Shown: positions 1 to 10,070 of the stretch, piece by piece
Layout of the letters: every line of letters starts with the position of its first letter
Numbering within the stretch: position 1 is the stretch's first letter
Origin: Micromonospora_H sonneratiae
GTDB taxonomy: Bacteria > Actinomycetota > Actinomycetes > Mycobacteriales > Micromonosporaceae
Direction of reading: 5' to 3'
Assembly: GCF_042679305.1 (NCBI RefSeq)
Contig: NZ_JBHTMP010000001.1
Span: forward strand, 423,570 to 487,569
DNA length: 64,000 nt
Notes under the pieces: model-generated
Databases searched by the model: none
What the model was told of the DNA's origin: nothing
Seen by the model: only the letters and a program-made list of their open reading frames with translations
Translations under genes and position numbers: made by a program

Positions 1-619
1 CGGTCAACGCCCGGGTCTGATCCAACGAGACCACCGGCGACCGGCTGACCCCGGCGGCGACGGCCTCGACGATCCAGAGTTCGTCGACGGTCGGGACCAG
101 CAGCAGATCGGCGGTGGCGGCATCGGCGACGCCGGGCACCGTACCGGTGAGCCGATGGTCGTCGGCCCGGACACCGGGTCCGAAAGCTGGGCCGGCATGG
201 ACGCCGACCGGTGCGGGACGTACGCCGGCCGGCCCCGGCGGGGTGTCGACCGGCACCACCACCACCGCCCGACGAGTCCCGTCCGCGAGCTGGGTCAGCC
301 ATCGCTCGGCAGCGCAGGCCAGCAGGGTCTGGGTGGCGACCACCGCGCTGGCCAGGTACGGCACCGGTGCCACCGCCCGGCCCAACTCCTCGCAGACGAT
401 CGCGTTCTCCCGCAGCCCTGCACCACCACCGCCGAGGCGCTCGGGGACCGCCAGTCCGGCCAACCCCATCTCGGTGGCGAGGCGCGACCAGAGCGTCGCG
501 TCGTCGGGGCGGTCCTGGTTGGTCAGCACCCGCTGCCACGGGCTGTGGAGGGTGAGCATCGCCCGTACGCTTCGTCGGAGCTCCAGGTCCAACTCGCTGT
601 AACGCAGGTCGACGCTCAT
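1..619 (-). CDS. Acyl-CoA dehydrogenase, C-terminus cut by left edge
   Basis: An open frame on the minus strand starts with ATG at 619 and runs off the left edge; 206 residues are visible. The visible part reads as the N-terminal helical domain of a FadE-type acyl-CoA dehydrogenase: a block with EMGLAGLAVPERLGGGGAG, then ICEELGRAVAPVPYLAS, typical of the divergent FadE partner in two-subunit enzymes. The family oxidises acyl-CoA thioesters at the alpha-beta bond using FAD. The start overlaps the stop of the upstream dehydrogenase by four bases (ATGA), which implies translational coupling. The pair therefore probably works together, possibly as a heteromeric enzyme of fatty acid or sterol side-chain type; this is inferred from the arrangement, and the substrate cannot be read from sequence. 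Confidence 0.85.
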   Translation of the reverse strand, partial: MSVDLRYSELDLELRRSVRAMLTLHSPWQRVLTNQDRPDDATLWSRLATEMGLAGLAVPERLGGGGAGLRENAIVCEELGRAVAPVPYLASAVVATQTLLACAAERWLTQLADGTRRAVVVVPVDTPPGPAGVRPAPVGVHAGPAFGPGVRADDHRLTGTVPGVADAATADLLLVPTVDELWIVEAVAAGVSRSPVVSLDQTRALT

Positions 620-1818
620 CGGGGCAGGTCCTTCCAGGCGGTGTTCCGATCGGTACGGGGTTCGGTGGGCAGCCCGAGGAGGCGCTCGGCGATGATGCCG
701 CGCAGGATCTCGGAGGTGCCGCCCTCGATGGAGTTGCCCCGGGCCCGCAGATAGCGGTAGCCGGGCGTACGGCCGAGCATGTCGACCCGGTCCGGTCGCC
801 GCAGGCTCCAGTCGTCGTGCCGCAGCCCGTCCACGCCGAGCAGGTCGAGTTCCAGGCCGGATACCGCCTGGGTGAGCGCGGCGTAGGAGAGCTTCACCGC
901 CGACCCTTCGGGGCCGGGATCCCCGGTGACCATCTGTTGCCGCACCAGCAGCCCGGTCAGTCGGACCGCCTCGGCGCGGACCCAGAGCCGGAGCAACTCG
1001 TCGTGCAGGGCGGGGGTACGCCGGTCCGGACGGTTCCGCCAGGCCTCGGCCAGTACGCCGATCATGCCGCCTTCGCGCGGTACCGGTCGACCACCGATGA
1101 CGACCCGTTCGTTCATCAACGTGGTCCGGGCCACCTGCCAGCCCTCGCCGATCTCGCCGAGGCGCAGTTCGTCCGGAAGTCGTACGTCGGTCAGGAAGAC
1201 CTCGTTGAACTCGGCGTCACCGGTCAGCTGGCGCAGCGGTCGGACCTCCACGCCGGGGGCGGTCATGTCGCAGACGAAGTAGCTCAGGCCCTGATGCTTG
1301 GGCAGGTCCGGGTCGGTCCGGGCCAGCAGCAGCCCCCAGCGGGCCCGATGTGCCAGCGAGGTCCAGACCTTCTGCCCGTTGATGATCCAGCCTGCGGTGT
1401 GGGCACCGCTGCCGCCGTCGGTTTGGCGGACCGCTCGGGTGGCCACTGCGGCGAGGTCGGAGCCGGCACCGGGTTCGCTGAAGAGCTGGCACCAGATCTC
1501 CTCCCCGGTCCAGAGCGGACGCAGGAGCCGCTTCCGGAGGGCGGGGGTGCCGTGCCGGAGGATGGTGGGCGCGGCCAGGCCGAGGCCGATCGGGTTCCGG
1601 TGGGGCGGGCTGCCGGGGGCACCGGCCGCGTCGAACGCCCCGTCGACCAGCGGTTGCAGCTCGCGCGGCGCGTCGAGGCCACCTAGACCGACCGGGTGGT
1701 GGATCCAGGCCAGGCCGGCATCGAACCGGGCCCGGAGAAATTCGGTACGGCCGATCACCTCGGGGTCGTGTCCGGCCAGGAACTCAGTCACCAGGCTGGA
1801 CAACCGGTCCTTCCACAC
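616..1818 (-). CDS. Acyl-CoA dehydrogenase
   Basis: FAD-dependent acyl-CoA dehydrogenase of 400 residues, the normal length for the family. Seen: the FAD/substrate-binding strand CQLFSEPGAGSDLA, the middle-domain segment NGQKVWTSLAHRA, and the C-terminal signature YRYLRARGNSIEGGTSEILR followed by IIAERLLGLP. The frame is open to a GTG at 1845, but I chose the GTG at 1818 because GGGAGG lies five bases before it, whereas the 1845 GTG sits inside a palindrome and has no ribosome site. The gene is coupled by an ATGA overlap to the next dehydrogenase. It probably acts in beta-oxidation of a fatty or branched acyl-CoA; the exact substrate is unknown. The palindrome about 22 bases upstream is likely its operator. 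Confidence 0.9.
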   Translation of the reverse strand: MWKDRLSSLVTEFLAGHDPEVIGRTEFLRARFDAGLAWIHHPVGLGGLDAPRELQPLVDGAFDAAGAPGSPPHRNPIGLGLAAPTILRHGTPALRKRLLRPLWTGEEIWCQLFSEPGAGSDLAAVATRAVRQTDGGSGAHTAGWIINGQKVWTSLAHRARWGLLLARTDPDLPKHQGLSYFVCDMTAPGVEVRPLRQLTGDAEFNEVFLTDVRLPDELRLGEIGEGWQVARTTLMNERVVIGGRPVPREGGMIGVLAEAWRNRPDRRTPALHDELLRLWVRAEAVRLTGLLVRQQMVTGDPGPEGSAVKLSYAALTQAVSGLELDLLGVDGLRHDDWSLRRPDRVDMLGRTPGYRYLRARGNSIEGGTSEILRGIIAERLLGLPTEPRTDRNTAWKDLPR

Positions 1819-1839
1819 GCCTACCTCCCAGGAAGATAG

Positions 1840-1856
1840 TTGCACTTCTAGTGCAA
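1840..1856. promoter_or_regulatory. Palindromic operator candidate upstream of acyl-CoA dehydrogenases
   Basis: TTGCACT-N3-AGTGCAA is a perfect inverted repeat with seven-base arms. It lies 22 bases upstream of the chosen start of the acyl-CoA dehydrogenase operon. Its size and position suit a TetR-family dimer, and such repressors commonly control fatty-acid oxidation genes. No TetR gene is present in the window, so the regulator is unknown. Confidence 0.5.
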
Positions 1857-1893
1857 TATATGAGCGTCGGTCGCTCCTCGTCCAGCGCCGGCA

Positions 1894-1930
1894 CGAGTGA
1901 CCGGCGGGAGCGCCTCCCGCCGGTCACTCG
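1894..1930 (-). terminator. Hairpin terminator after the cutinase gene
   Basis: A perfect 17-bp stem (arms 1894-1910 and 1914-1930) with a three-base loop lies 57 bases past the stop of the secreted hydrolase gene. There is no clear T run, which is usual for actinobacterial terminators. Confidence 0.7.
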
Positions 1931-1986
1931 TCATCAGGTGGTTGCCGGTCCGCCCAGTCACCGTGGACAGCCGGTCGAGACGTCCG

Positions 1987-2886
1987 CTAACTCGGGCAGG
2001 TGTTCCGGTACTCCTCGATCGCCAGGCCACTCGGCCCCGGGCAGAGGAACTGTGAGTAGCGGGTGTCGTTGTCCACGAACCGCTTCAACCAGGAGATCAT
2101 CTGCTTCGCCATGGGTGTGTTGGCGGTCTGCGGGAAGAAGTGACTGGCGTTGTTCAGTTCCAGGTAGGCCTTTTCGGGAGCCGCCGAGATGCTGTTGTAG
2201 AAGGGCTCGGAGTGGGTGCTGACCGACGCCACGCTGTCCGACTCGCCGCCGATGATCAGCGTCGGCACCTGTACGGTCGACCAACTCTTGGTGGTGTGCC
2301 ACGGAGCCAGCGGAATGGCGGCCTTCAGCGCCGGACGCGTCCGGGCCGCTTCCAACGTTCCGCCGCCACCCATCGAGTGACCGGCGACCGCCAGCCGGGA
2401 GGCGTCGACCCGGCTCCGCACGGAACTCCTGTTGACCAGGTAGTCGAGGGCGGCCAGCAACTGCCGGCCCCGGCTGTCCGGCTGGTCCAACGTGGTGGTG
2501 GTCTCGATGCCGAAGACCACGAAGCCGTGCGACGCCAGCCGCGGACCGAGCCAGTCCAGACTCGACCAGTACGCGGTGAAGCCGGGTGAGATGGCGACCG
2601 CCCCGAACGTGCCGTCGCTGGTGGTGGTCGGGTAGTAGATGACGCCGCCGCCGAAGCCGGTCACCACCAGCGAGGAGACGTTGGTCGACGAGGTCGCGTA
2701 CGGGCCACGCGCTGCCTCGACACTGGCGTCGGTCGGGGCCGGGCCCCGCTCGTACGGATTGTCGGCGGCCTGTGCCCCCGCCGGCGCGGCGGCGATCGCG
2801 CCGGTGACAAGGCTGGCGACCATGGCCAGGCCGAGAATGACACGCGCCGGGCGACGGGGCCGGGTGGGACTGGTGTTGGTTGACAC
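1987..2886 (-). CDS. Secreted cutinase / PET-hydrolase-like polyesterase
   Basis: A 299-residue alpha/beta hydrolase closely resembling thermobifidan cutinases (TfCut2 type), which hydrolyse cutin, aliphatic polyesters and PET. Seen: a Sec signal peptide with an AQA cleavage site near residue 40, then NPYERGP as in mature cutinases; nucleophile Ser171 in GHSMGGGG; Asp217 in the GGESDSVASV segment; His249 in NASHFF; substrate-clamp positions Phe103 and Trp196; and a likely C-terminal disulfide Cys282-Cys297 around FVDNDTRYSQFLCPGP and EYRNTCPS. The frame is open to 3075, but GTG 2886 is chosen: GGGAG lies nine bases upstream and it places the signal peptide at the N-terminus. Natural substrate is probably plant cutin or another polyester. 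Activity on PET is an inference from family membership. Confidence 0.9.
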   Translation of the reverse strand: MSTNTSPTRPRRPARVILGLAMVASLVTGAIAAAPAGAQAADNPYERGPAPTDASVEAARGPYATSSTNVSSLVVTGFGGGVIYYPTTTSDGTFGAVAISPGFTAYWSSLDWLGPRLASHGFVVFGIETTTTLDQPDSRGRQLLAALDYLVNRSSVRSRVDASRLAVAGHSMGGGGTLEAARTRPALKAAIPLAPWHTTKSWSTVQVPTLIIGGESDSVASVSTHSEPFYNSISAAPEKAYLELNNASHFFPQTANTPMAKQMISWLKRFVDNDTRYSQFLCPGPSGLAIEEYRNTCPS

Positions 2887-2911
2887 GTCTCTGCACTCCC
2901 TACGGTGAGGA

Positions 2912-2938
2912 GATATATCGACGTTCACCAGCTTGTAA
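2912..2938 (-). promoter_or_regulatory. Possible promoter of the cutinase gene
   Basis: On the minus strand TTACAA (2938-2933) and TATATC (2917-2912) resemble -35 and -10 boxes, but the spacer is only 15 bases. The AT-rich patch stands out from its GC-rich surroundings and lies about 25 bases before the start codon. Confidence 0.3.
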
Positions 2939-3118
2939 TCAGGGCTTGGTGTCCTGCATCGGCGAAACCACCGGTCTTCGTGCCATACCAGACCCACCCC
3001 GCCCAGAGAGGGGTGCACAGCCCACCCTGTCGGGACGCATCCCTGGTCAGGCTCGTTCGCTCGAGACGTGCCCAATGAGGAAGATGGGGCCGGGTACCTC
3101 AGCAGGACCGAACGCCCG

Positions 3119-4654
3119 TCACGCGGCTTCTACGGGCTGTTCCTCCCCGCGCCCTTTGGCTGGCGTGTCGTCCACAAGTGGCAGCCGGGTCACCAGCAGG
3201 GCGCCCACATCGCTGTCGACGACCAGCAACGTGCCGCCGTGCCGCTGCGCGACGTCCCTGGCAATGGTCAGGCCAAGTCCCGAACCACCAGAATCGCGGG
3301 CGCGGGCGTCGTCCAGGCGGGTGAACCGTTCGAAGACCCGCTGCCGTTCGGCAACCGGGATACCCGAGCCGTCGTCATGGACCTCCAGCACCACCGCCGG
3401 ATCGCCGCCGGGCGGATCGTCGGTCCGGACCGTGACCGTGACCGTGGTACGGGCATGCCGGGCCGCGTTGTCCAGCAGGTTGCGCAGCAACCGGTCGAGC
3501 TGTCCTGAGTTCCCCCGTACCAGCGCCGCTCCGTCGGTGACGCACCTGAACCCTGGCCCGTCAGCGGTGCCGTCCGCCGTCGGCCTGTGTCCGCTGTCGC
3601 GCTGACGCTCGGCGACCTGCTCCCATGCCAGGGCAGCGAGGTCGACCAGCGTCTCTGGTACCGCTGTCGCGTCGTGGCTGGCCAGCAGCAACAGGTCTGC
3701 GGTGAGGTCCTGTAGACGCTGCACGTCGAGCAGTGACCGCTGGGCCGTCCGCGGCCAGTCCACCCGGTCCGGGTGGGCGAGTGCCACCTCCAAACCGGTG
3801 CGCAGGCTGGCCAGCGGGCTTCGCAGTTCGTGGCTGGCATCCGCGACGAACTGCTGCTGCCGCCGGTGCGCGCGCTCCAGCCGGTCCAGGGTCGCGTTGG
3901 TGGTTCGTGCCAGCTTCTCGATCTCGTCACCGGACCGGGGTACCGGTACCCGACGGTCCAGTTGGTGCACGCTGACCTCAGCCATCTCCCGGCGGATCGC
4001 CTCCACCGGACGCAGGGCGCGACCGGTGGCGTACCACGCCACGACCGCCACGAACAGTACCGCCAGTGGGAGGAAGACCTTCAGCGAGTCGTCGAACGCT
4101 CGGGTGGCGTTCATGGCGTCCCACGGCAACACGAACACGTACAGGGTCAACCGCCGCGTGCCACCAGCGTCCCCGTCCGTCGATTGCATCGATCGCACGG
4201 GTACGTCCAGCACCATGCCCACCACGTCGTAGGTGCGGTACTCCCGCCAATGTGGGTGCTCACCCGGCCGCAGGATCGTCGTCGTGATGGTCGTCCAGTC
4301 CGGCGCGGCGTCGGCCGGGGCCGGGGCCAGTCCGGACCAGGCTGGGTCCAAGCGCAGCAGGTTGTCGCTACGTGCGACGACCTGCTGAGAGTCGGTGACG
4401 ACCTCGAACATCGCGTCCCCGTTCAGCCCAGCCATGCTCGCCGGGTCGGCCGGACCACCGGTGCCCGGGACACTGCGGTAGACGTCGGCGAGTTGGTCGA
4501 GTTCGCTCCAGGCATTGGTCCGCGCGGCCGTCATCAACTCGTGGTAGACGAGCTGGCGCAGCCCCCAGGCCCCGAGGGCGAAGACCGCGACACAGGCCAG
4601 TGCGGCGGTCAGGGCGGCACTGCGCCGCATCGAGGATGGCCACCGGCTAGCCAT
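3119..4654 (-). CDS. Sensor histidine kinase
   Basis: Membrane sensor kinase of 511 residues. Seen: transmembrane helix at about residues 11-35, an extracytoplasmic sensor region, a second helix at about 191-212, a HAMP linker, the phospho-acceptor His275 in DASHELRSPLASL, and the ATPase domain with LLRNLLDNAARHA (N box), DDGSGIP (G1) and GGSGLGLTIA (G2). ATG 4654 is chosen; it overlaps the last eight bases of the upstream response regulator, as expected for a coupled pair, although ATG 4630 is also possible. The kinase autophosphorylates and passes phosphate to the partner regulator. The adjacent divergent ABC exporter is the likely target, so the signal may be a membrane-active compound; this is inferred from position. 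Confidence 0.93.
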   Translation of the reverse strand: MASRWPSSMRRSAALTAALACVAVFALGAWGLRQLVYHELMTAARTNAWSELDQLADVYRSVPGTGGPADPASMAGLNGDAMFEVVTDSQQVVARSDNLLRLDPAWSGLAPAPADAAPDWTTITTTILRPGEHPHWREYRTYDVVGMVLDVPVRSMQSTDGDAGGTRRLTLYVFVLPWDAMNATRAFDDSLKVFLPLAVLFVAVVAWYATGRALRPVEAIRREMAEVSVHQLDRRVPVPRSGDEIEKLARTTNATLDRLERAHRRQQQFVADASHELRSPLASLRTGLEVALAHPDRVDWPRTAQRSLLDVQRLQDLTADLLLLASHDATAVPETLVDLAALAWEQVAERQRDSGHRPTADGTADGPGFRCVTDGAALVRGNSGQLDRLLRNLLDNAARHARTTVTVTVRTDDPPGGDPAVVLEVHDDGSGIPVAERQRVFERFTRLDDARARDSGGSGLGLTIARDVAQRHGGTLLVVDSDVGALLVTRLPLVDDTPAKGRGEEQPVEAA

Positions 4655-5321
4655 CGACGACCAGTCGGTAGCCGGCACCGCGTACGGTGTCGATGGTACG
4701 GCGACCGAACGGGGCGTCGATCTTGCGGCGGAGGGTGCTGACGTAGACCTCGACGATGTTCGGGTCGCCACGGTAGGCCATGTCCCACACCTGTTCCAGG
4801 ATGTCGAGCTTGGACATCACCTGCCCGGCCTGACGGGCCAGACACTCCAGCACGGCGAACTCCTTCGCGGTCAGCGCAATCGGCGCTGCGCCCCGGTGAC
4901 AGGTCCGTCGGCGGGGGTCGACGACCAGATCGCCGAACCGGTACACGAGGTTGCATCCGGCGGCCCCGCGCCGCACCAGTGCCCGGATCCGTGCGGTGAG
5001 TACGAGGTACGAGAAGGGTTTGCGCAGAAAATCGTCGGCACCGGTGTCCAGAGCCTCGGCCTCGTCATGGCCACCGGTCTTGGCGGTCAGCATCAGAATC
5101 GGTGTATCCACCCCGCGTTCGCGTAACGCCGCGCACACCCGGTACCCGTTCAGACCCGGCAGCATGATGTCCAGAATGATTACCTGATACGGGTGCTGCT
5201 CTGCCAGGTACAACCCCTCCACGCCGTCCCGCGCCAGGTCGACGGCGTACCCGTCGGCCTCCAGACCCCACTGCAGGGATTCGGCTAGTCGCTTTTCGTC
5301 CTCCACCACGAGCACCCGCAT
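4647..5321 (-). CDS. OmpR-family response regulator
   Basis: A 224-residue two-component regulator. The receiver domain shows the acidic pair in VVEDEKR, phospho-acceptor Asp51 in IILDIMLPG, Thr/Ala in MLTAKTG and the Lys in LRKPFSY. The C-terminal winged helix ends with EVYVSTLRRKIDAPFGRRTIDTVRG split by the recognition-helix region, then GYRLV, typical of the OmpR/PhoB output domain. ATG 5321 begins directly at the receiver domain; the frame stays open to 5381 without support. It overlaps the kinase gene by eight bases. It is expected to bind direct repeats in the 160-bp gap shared with the divergent ABC exporter. Confidence 0.95.
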   Translation of the reverse strand: MRVLVVEDEKRLAESLQWGLEADGYAVDLARDGVEGLYLAEQHPYQVIILDIMLPGLNGYRVCAALRERGVDTPILMLTAKTGGHDEAEALDTGADDFLRKPFSYLVLTARIRALVRRGAAGCNLVYRFGDLVVDPRRRTCHRGAAPIALTAKEFAVLECLARQAGQVMSKLDILEQVWDMAYRGDPNIVEVYVSTLRRKIDAPFGRRTIDTVRGAGYRLVVDG

Positions 5322-5352
5322 GGGCAAATGATCCCAGACCGAATCCGGCCAC

Positions 5353-5378
5353 CTGAAGAATCCTTCAGCCGCATTCAG
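5353..5378. promoter_or_regulatory. Repeat elements in the divergent regulator/exporter promoter
   Basis: The 160-bp gap between the response regulator and the ABC exporter holds TTCAG at 5364-5368 and 5374-5378 (a 10-bp step) and the inverted repeat CTGAAG-AATC-CTTCAG at 5353-5368. Direct repeats one helical turn apart are the usual binding sites of OmpR-type regulators, so this is a candidate site for the neighbouring regulator. Confidence 0.35.
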
Positions 5379-5480
5379 CACTCGTTAAGCGGCACCTTGC
5401 CAGTCTTCGTACGGCGGCTCAGTCGGTGCAGTGGACCGCCGTCATTTGCGTGTTCGTCGAGTGGGACAGAGGTACGGATA

Positions 5481-6241
<761 letters not shown>

Positions 6242-6242
<1 letters not shown>

Positions 6243-8791
6243 TGTCCCGGGTCATCCTCGCCGGTCTGCGCGCCCGGACCGGACGGCTGCTGTTCTCCGC
6301 GATCGCGATCGCGATCGCGCTCGCCGTGGCGTTCGTGACCGGTGCCCGGGTACTCGACGAAGCGGTCGGTGTCGGTCTGCGTGCGGAGTTGGCTGGGCAG
6401 GCTCGCAACGTGGACGCGTCGATCACGGCCGGTCTGCACGGAAACCAGACCTCGAACCCACTCAACGACGAGGTCCTGCGAAAGGTCCGGCAGATCCCGG
6501 GCGTGGCGGCGGCGGAGGGACGCCTGACCGTTCAGGCCCCACTGGTCGGTGTGACCGGCCGGGCCAGCGACGCCGCCGCGACCGCGCTCCCCGCCGATCC
6601 ACTGCTGCGACCGTACGAACTGGTCGAGGGCCGGTACCCGGAGACCGACCGGGAGGTCACACTGGACCGACGCACCGCAACCGAGTCGGGGTACCGCCTC
6701 GGACAGCCTGTCCGGGTGCTGACCGAGGACGGGCAGCAACGGGAGTTCACCCTGGTCGGCACGTTCCGCCCAGCCGTGCCCGGTAGCCAACTCGGCACCG
6801 GCCGGCAGCTGCTGCTGCGCCCCGACGCGCTGCGCCTACTGACCCCGGATGGCAGCTACTCCGAGATCGTGGCCAGAGCGACGTCGGGCACCGACCAGCG
6901 GCAACTGGTGGACCAGATCACCCGTACCCTGGACCGCTCCGACCTGGTGGTGATGACCGGCGCGGCGGCAGTCGACCAACTGCTCGCCCAGACCGCCCCG
7001 CAGACCCCGGACTTCGCCCGCTTCTTCTCCACGTTCGCCCTCATCGCCCTGGCTGTGGCCGCGATGGTGATCTACAACACCTTCGGCATCCTGGTCACCC
7101 AGCGCACCCGGGAACTGGCCCTGCTGCGCTGTGTCGGCGCGTCGAAACGGCAGGTGTTCACCGGTGTGCTGGCTGAGGCGGCGGCCACCGGGGCGGTCGC
7201 ATCCATGCTGGGACTGTTCGGCGGAGTGGGTCTGGCGGCGCTGCTGCAACTCCTGATCGGCGCGTTCGGCGTCGAGGGCGAGGCCGCCGTCCACACCCCG
7301 GTCACCACGCGAACCGTGTTACTCGCCGGCGCGGTCGGCGTACTGGTCACCATGGCAGCATCGCTGGTTCCCGCGTACGCGGCCACCCGCGTCGCCCCGG
7401 TCGCGGCACTGCGCACCCGTTCCGACGGTCCGACGAAGGCGGCACACGACAGCCGACTCAGGTCGGCCGTCACCGCGCTGCTTGCCCTGACCGGCACCGG
7501 GCTGGCTGTCTTCGGCCTCGAAGCCGGTGCCGAGCGCGGCGTCGCACTCATCGGCCTGTGCCTGCTGGCCCTACTCGGCGCGGCACTGGCCGCCGGCCCA
7601 CTCCTGGTAGGGCCGATCGTCCGGACACTGGGCGGGGTGCCGCGTCGACTGGCCGGGACACCGGGCCTGCTGGCCTGCACCAACGCCACGCGCAACCCGC
7701 GACGGACTGCCGCCACGGCCGCTGCACTCATGCTCGGGCTCACCGTGGTCGCGCTGATCACCACGGTGGTCGCGACCGCCGGCCACAGCGTCGAGCAGGC
7801 CATCGACCGGCAGTACCCGGTGGACTACACACTCACTTCCGCAGTGCCTCCCCGCCCCCTACCACCTGCGCTACTGGAAACGATCAGCACGCTCGACGAG
7901 GTCGCCGTGGCCGCACCGAGCCAATCGCTCGGCGTTGACCTCGGTCCGGCCGGCGGGTACTGGCTGACCGCTGTGGATGGCAGGGCGATCGGTAGCCTGC
8001 TGCGGCCGGGCGTGCTCGACGGCCAACTCGACCGGCTCGGCCCGGACGAACTGGCGATCAGCCGGCAACTCGCCGACGAGACTGGCCTGGCCGTGAACCA
8101 AACCCTGCCGGTCAGCACCCGGCACGGCAGGGTGGACATGCGGGTGACGGCGATCTACGACAGCGTCGACGGCCCGGACATCGACCTGGGGCTGGGCCTG
8201 ATGGACCTGACCACATTGGACACGCTGGACCCGTCGACCACCGGCTACCAGAACATCATGGTCAAGATGCGCCCCGGGATCGGTCTCGCCGAGGGGCGAT
8301 CGGCGATCGAGCAGGCCGTCTCCGGCTCGCCACTGACCCAACTGGCCAGCAGTGAGGATCTCAAGAAACGTGCGGCCGAGCAATTTCAGCAGCTGCTCGG
8401 CTATTTGTGGGCGCTGATCGGGCTCGCCGTCGTCATCGCCCTGGCCGGAATCGGCAATACGCTGTCCCTGTCGGTACTGGAACGGACCCGCGAGTCGGCG
8501 TTGCTGCGGGCACTGGGACTGACCCGGGGCCAGCTACGGGCCACCTTGATGATCGAGTCGGTCCTGATCGCGCTCATGGGGGCCGCCCTCGGCCTGGTGC
8601 TCGGTGTCGGTTCGGCTTGGCTGATCAGCCGCGTGGCGGCCAGCAGTGCCATGCCGATGACGATGACCGTGCCATTCGGCCAACTCGGTCTCGCACTGGC
8701 CACCACGGTCCTGGCCGCCCCGCTGGCGACGCTACTGCCCGCACGGCGGGCTGCGCGAAGGTCCATCACCGCCGGAATGGCCGAGCCGTAG
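6242..8791 (+). CDS. FtsX-like ABC transporter permease
   Basis: An 849-residue membrane permease with two FtsX domains. Seen: an N-terminal transmembrane helix (LLFSAIAIAIALAVAFVTG) followed by a large extracytoplasmic region; a first group of helices with the FtsX pattern IYNTFGILVTQRTRELALLRCVGASKR; a second N-anchor helix near GLTVVALITTVVATAG; and a C-terminal helix group with GIGNTLSLSVLERTRESALLRALG. This is a tandem, fused version of the four-helix MacB permease. It forms the membrane part of the exporter with the preceding ATPase. In this class the permease typically transmits force to a periplasmic or extracellular domain rather than forming a channel. The substrate is unknown. Confidence 0.93.
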
Positions 8792-8815
8792 GCCCGCAGC
8801 AGCCGAGGTGAACGG

Positions 8816-8845
8816 GTTGAGCAACCGCGTCGGCGGTTGCTCAAC
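8816..8845 (+). terminator. Terminator of the ABC exporter operon
   Basis: A perfect 13-bp stem (GTTGAGCAACCGC, loop GTCG, then its complement) lies 24 bases after the permease stop. Confidence 0.75.
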
Positions 8846-8940
8846 TCCAGCCTGCCGGCATCGGTACTGACGTCTCCCTGAGCCTGTTGACGCTGCTGCG
8901 GCTCACTTTCCGAATTTCGGTCACGGCGGGCACGGTCTTG

Positions 8941-8946
8941 TAGCAT
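8941..8946 (+). promoter_or_regulatory. Possible -10 box before the 237-residue unknown gene
   Basis: TAGCAT lies 38 bases before the ATG at 8984. The ten-base string CTTGTAGCAT recurs just before the SARP gene at 39639, so it may be a favoured housekeeping -10 context. No convincing -35 box is visible. Confidence 0.3.
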
Positions 8947-8983
8947 TGCCGCGTTCTGCGGCGGCTGCTGAAGCGAGGGCGAC

Positions 8984-9697
8984 ATGCGGTGGTTCCGGCT
9001 TGTGCTGGGTAGGAAGCGGGTCCAGCACGATCCGGCCCGGCAGGAGGCGCTACTCCAGGACGTCCGGCACCGGTTCGGTGCTCACGCGCAGGTCCGGTTC
9101 CCCGACCAGGTCGATGCGGTGACCCGGTTGCTGGACGGCGACGACGGTCTGTTCGTGGCGGCCAGGATCATTCGTGAGTTCGCCGACGAGGCCCATACGG
9201 AACTCCTCACCCAGGCCGCCGAACTGCACCGTCGTACGGGTCGCCGGCTTTTGGTCGACCGCCGGAACTACCGGCCGCTGTGGAAGACGGCGGGACACAC
9301 GTTGCAGTGGCCGCTGTTCGCGCTCCCGTGTGGCTTCCACCCGTACGCGCAGGTGGCTGCGGCCGTCACCGTTGCCGGCGCCCAGGCGTCCCGCTTGGTA
9401 CAGGTGACCGACCCTTACCCGCTGCTGGCCCACGTGTTCGAGGTGCTCGACCTCACCGCCAACGGCTGGGAGCACGGCCGTGTCCGGGTGGACGTCGACG
9501 CTGCCTCCCTGGCCCATCGGCTGATCTCGACCGCCCGACAGATTCGTGCGGCGATGGAGGATCCGCCGCCGCTGCCGCCCCCGGCCCGGGAACAGATGCG
9601 CCGCAACAACGCCATCGACGTATACGAGTCCGCGGGCAGCCGGGTGGTCGGCACGATCAACCTGGGCGCGGAGATGAGACCGGCTCTGCTGAGCTGA
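8984..9697 (+). CDS. Conserved-looking protein of unknown function
   Basis: A 237-residue soluble protein that I do not recognise. ATG 8984 has GCGAGGG five bases upstream. There is no signal peptide or membrane helix. The N-terminus is basic (RWFRLVLGRKRVQHD), the middle is a mixed helix/strand region with several Trp and His residues (RNYRPLWKTAGHTLQWPLF), and a Pro-rich stretch PPPLPPPA precedes the C-terminal tail. Codon use matches the neighbours. It is monocistronic: a terminator lies before it and a 373-base gap after it. No function is proposed. Confidence 0.75.
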   Translation: MRWFRLVLGRKRVQHDPARQEALLQDVRHRFGAHAQVRFPDQVDAVTRLLDGDDGLFVAARIIREFADEAHTELLTQAAELHRRTGRRLLVDRRNYRPLWKTAGHTLQWPLFALPCGFHPYAQVAAAVTVAGAQASRLVQVTDPYPLLAHVFEVLDLTANGWEHGRVRVDVDAASLAHRLISTARQIRAAMEDPPPLPPPAREQMRRNNAIDVYESAGSRVVGTINLGAEMRPALLS

Positions 9698-10070
9698 GAC
9701 CGCAGCAGCAGCCAGGCAGGTGCCGCGCCTCGGCCCGGCGGGACAGCGGAGGGTCCGTGTCCGCGCCTGTCCTGAGCCGTCCGGCGCTGGGGCAGTGGTG
9801 GCGGGTCGTCAGCAGGAATGAGCTGACCTCCGCCTCGAACTGCGCTTCTCGCCACGGTCACGGAGCGACAAAACACGCACCCGCTCCGTTAACTCACCCC
9901 CCGGCGGGGCGCGGGCGGACAACAAGTTTTGGAGGGTTCCCACAACTGGAGCCCTGTAGGTGCGTTGTCTGCGGCATGGCGCTCCCGGACAGCAGACGGA
10001 AGGGTGAACACTGCCGGGGGCCGCCGTGTCACGGCGCGCAGATCGTTGGTCTACAGGAGGGCTAGGTCGG
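9698..10070. other. Intergenic region upstream of the carboxylase
   Basis: A 373-base gap. I see no convincing gene. It must hold the promoter of the carboxylase; AGGAGG at 10055-10060 is its ribosome site, ten bases before the GTG. Short open frames here lack ribosome sites and family features. Confidence 0.5.
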
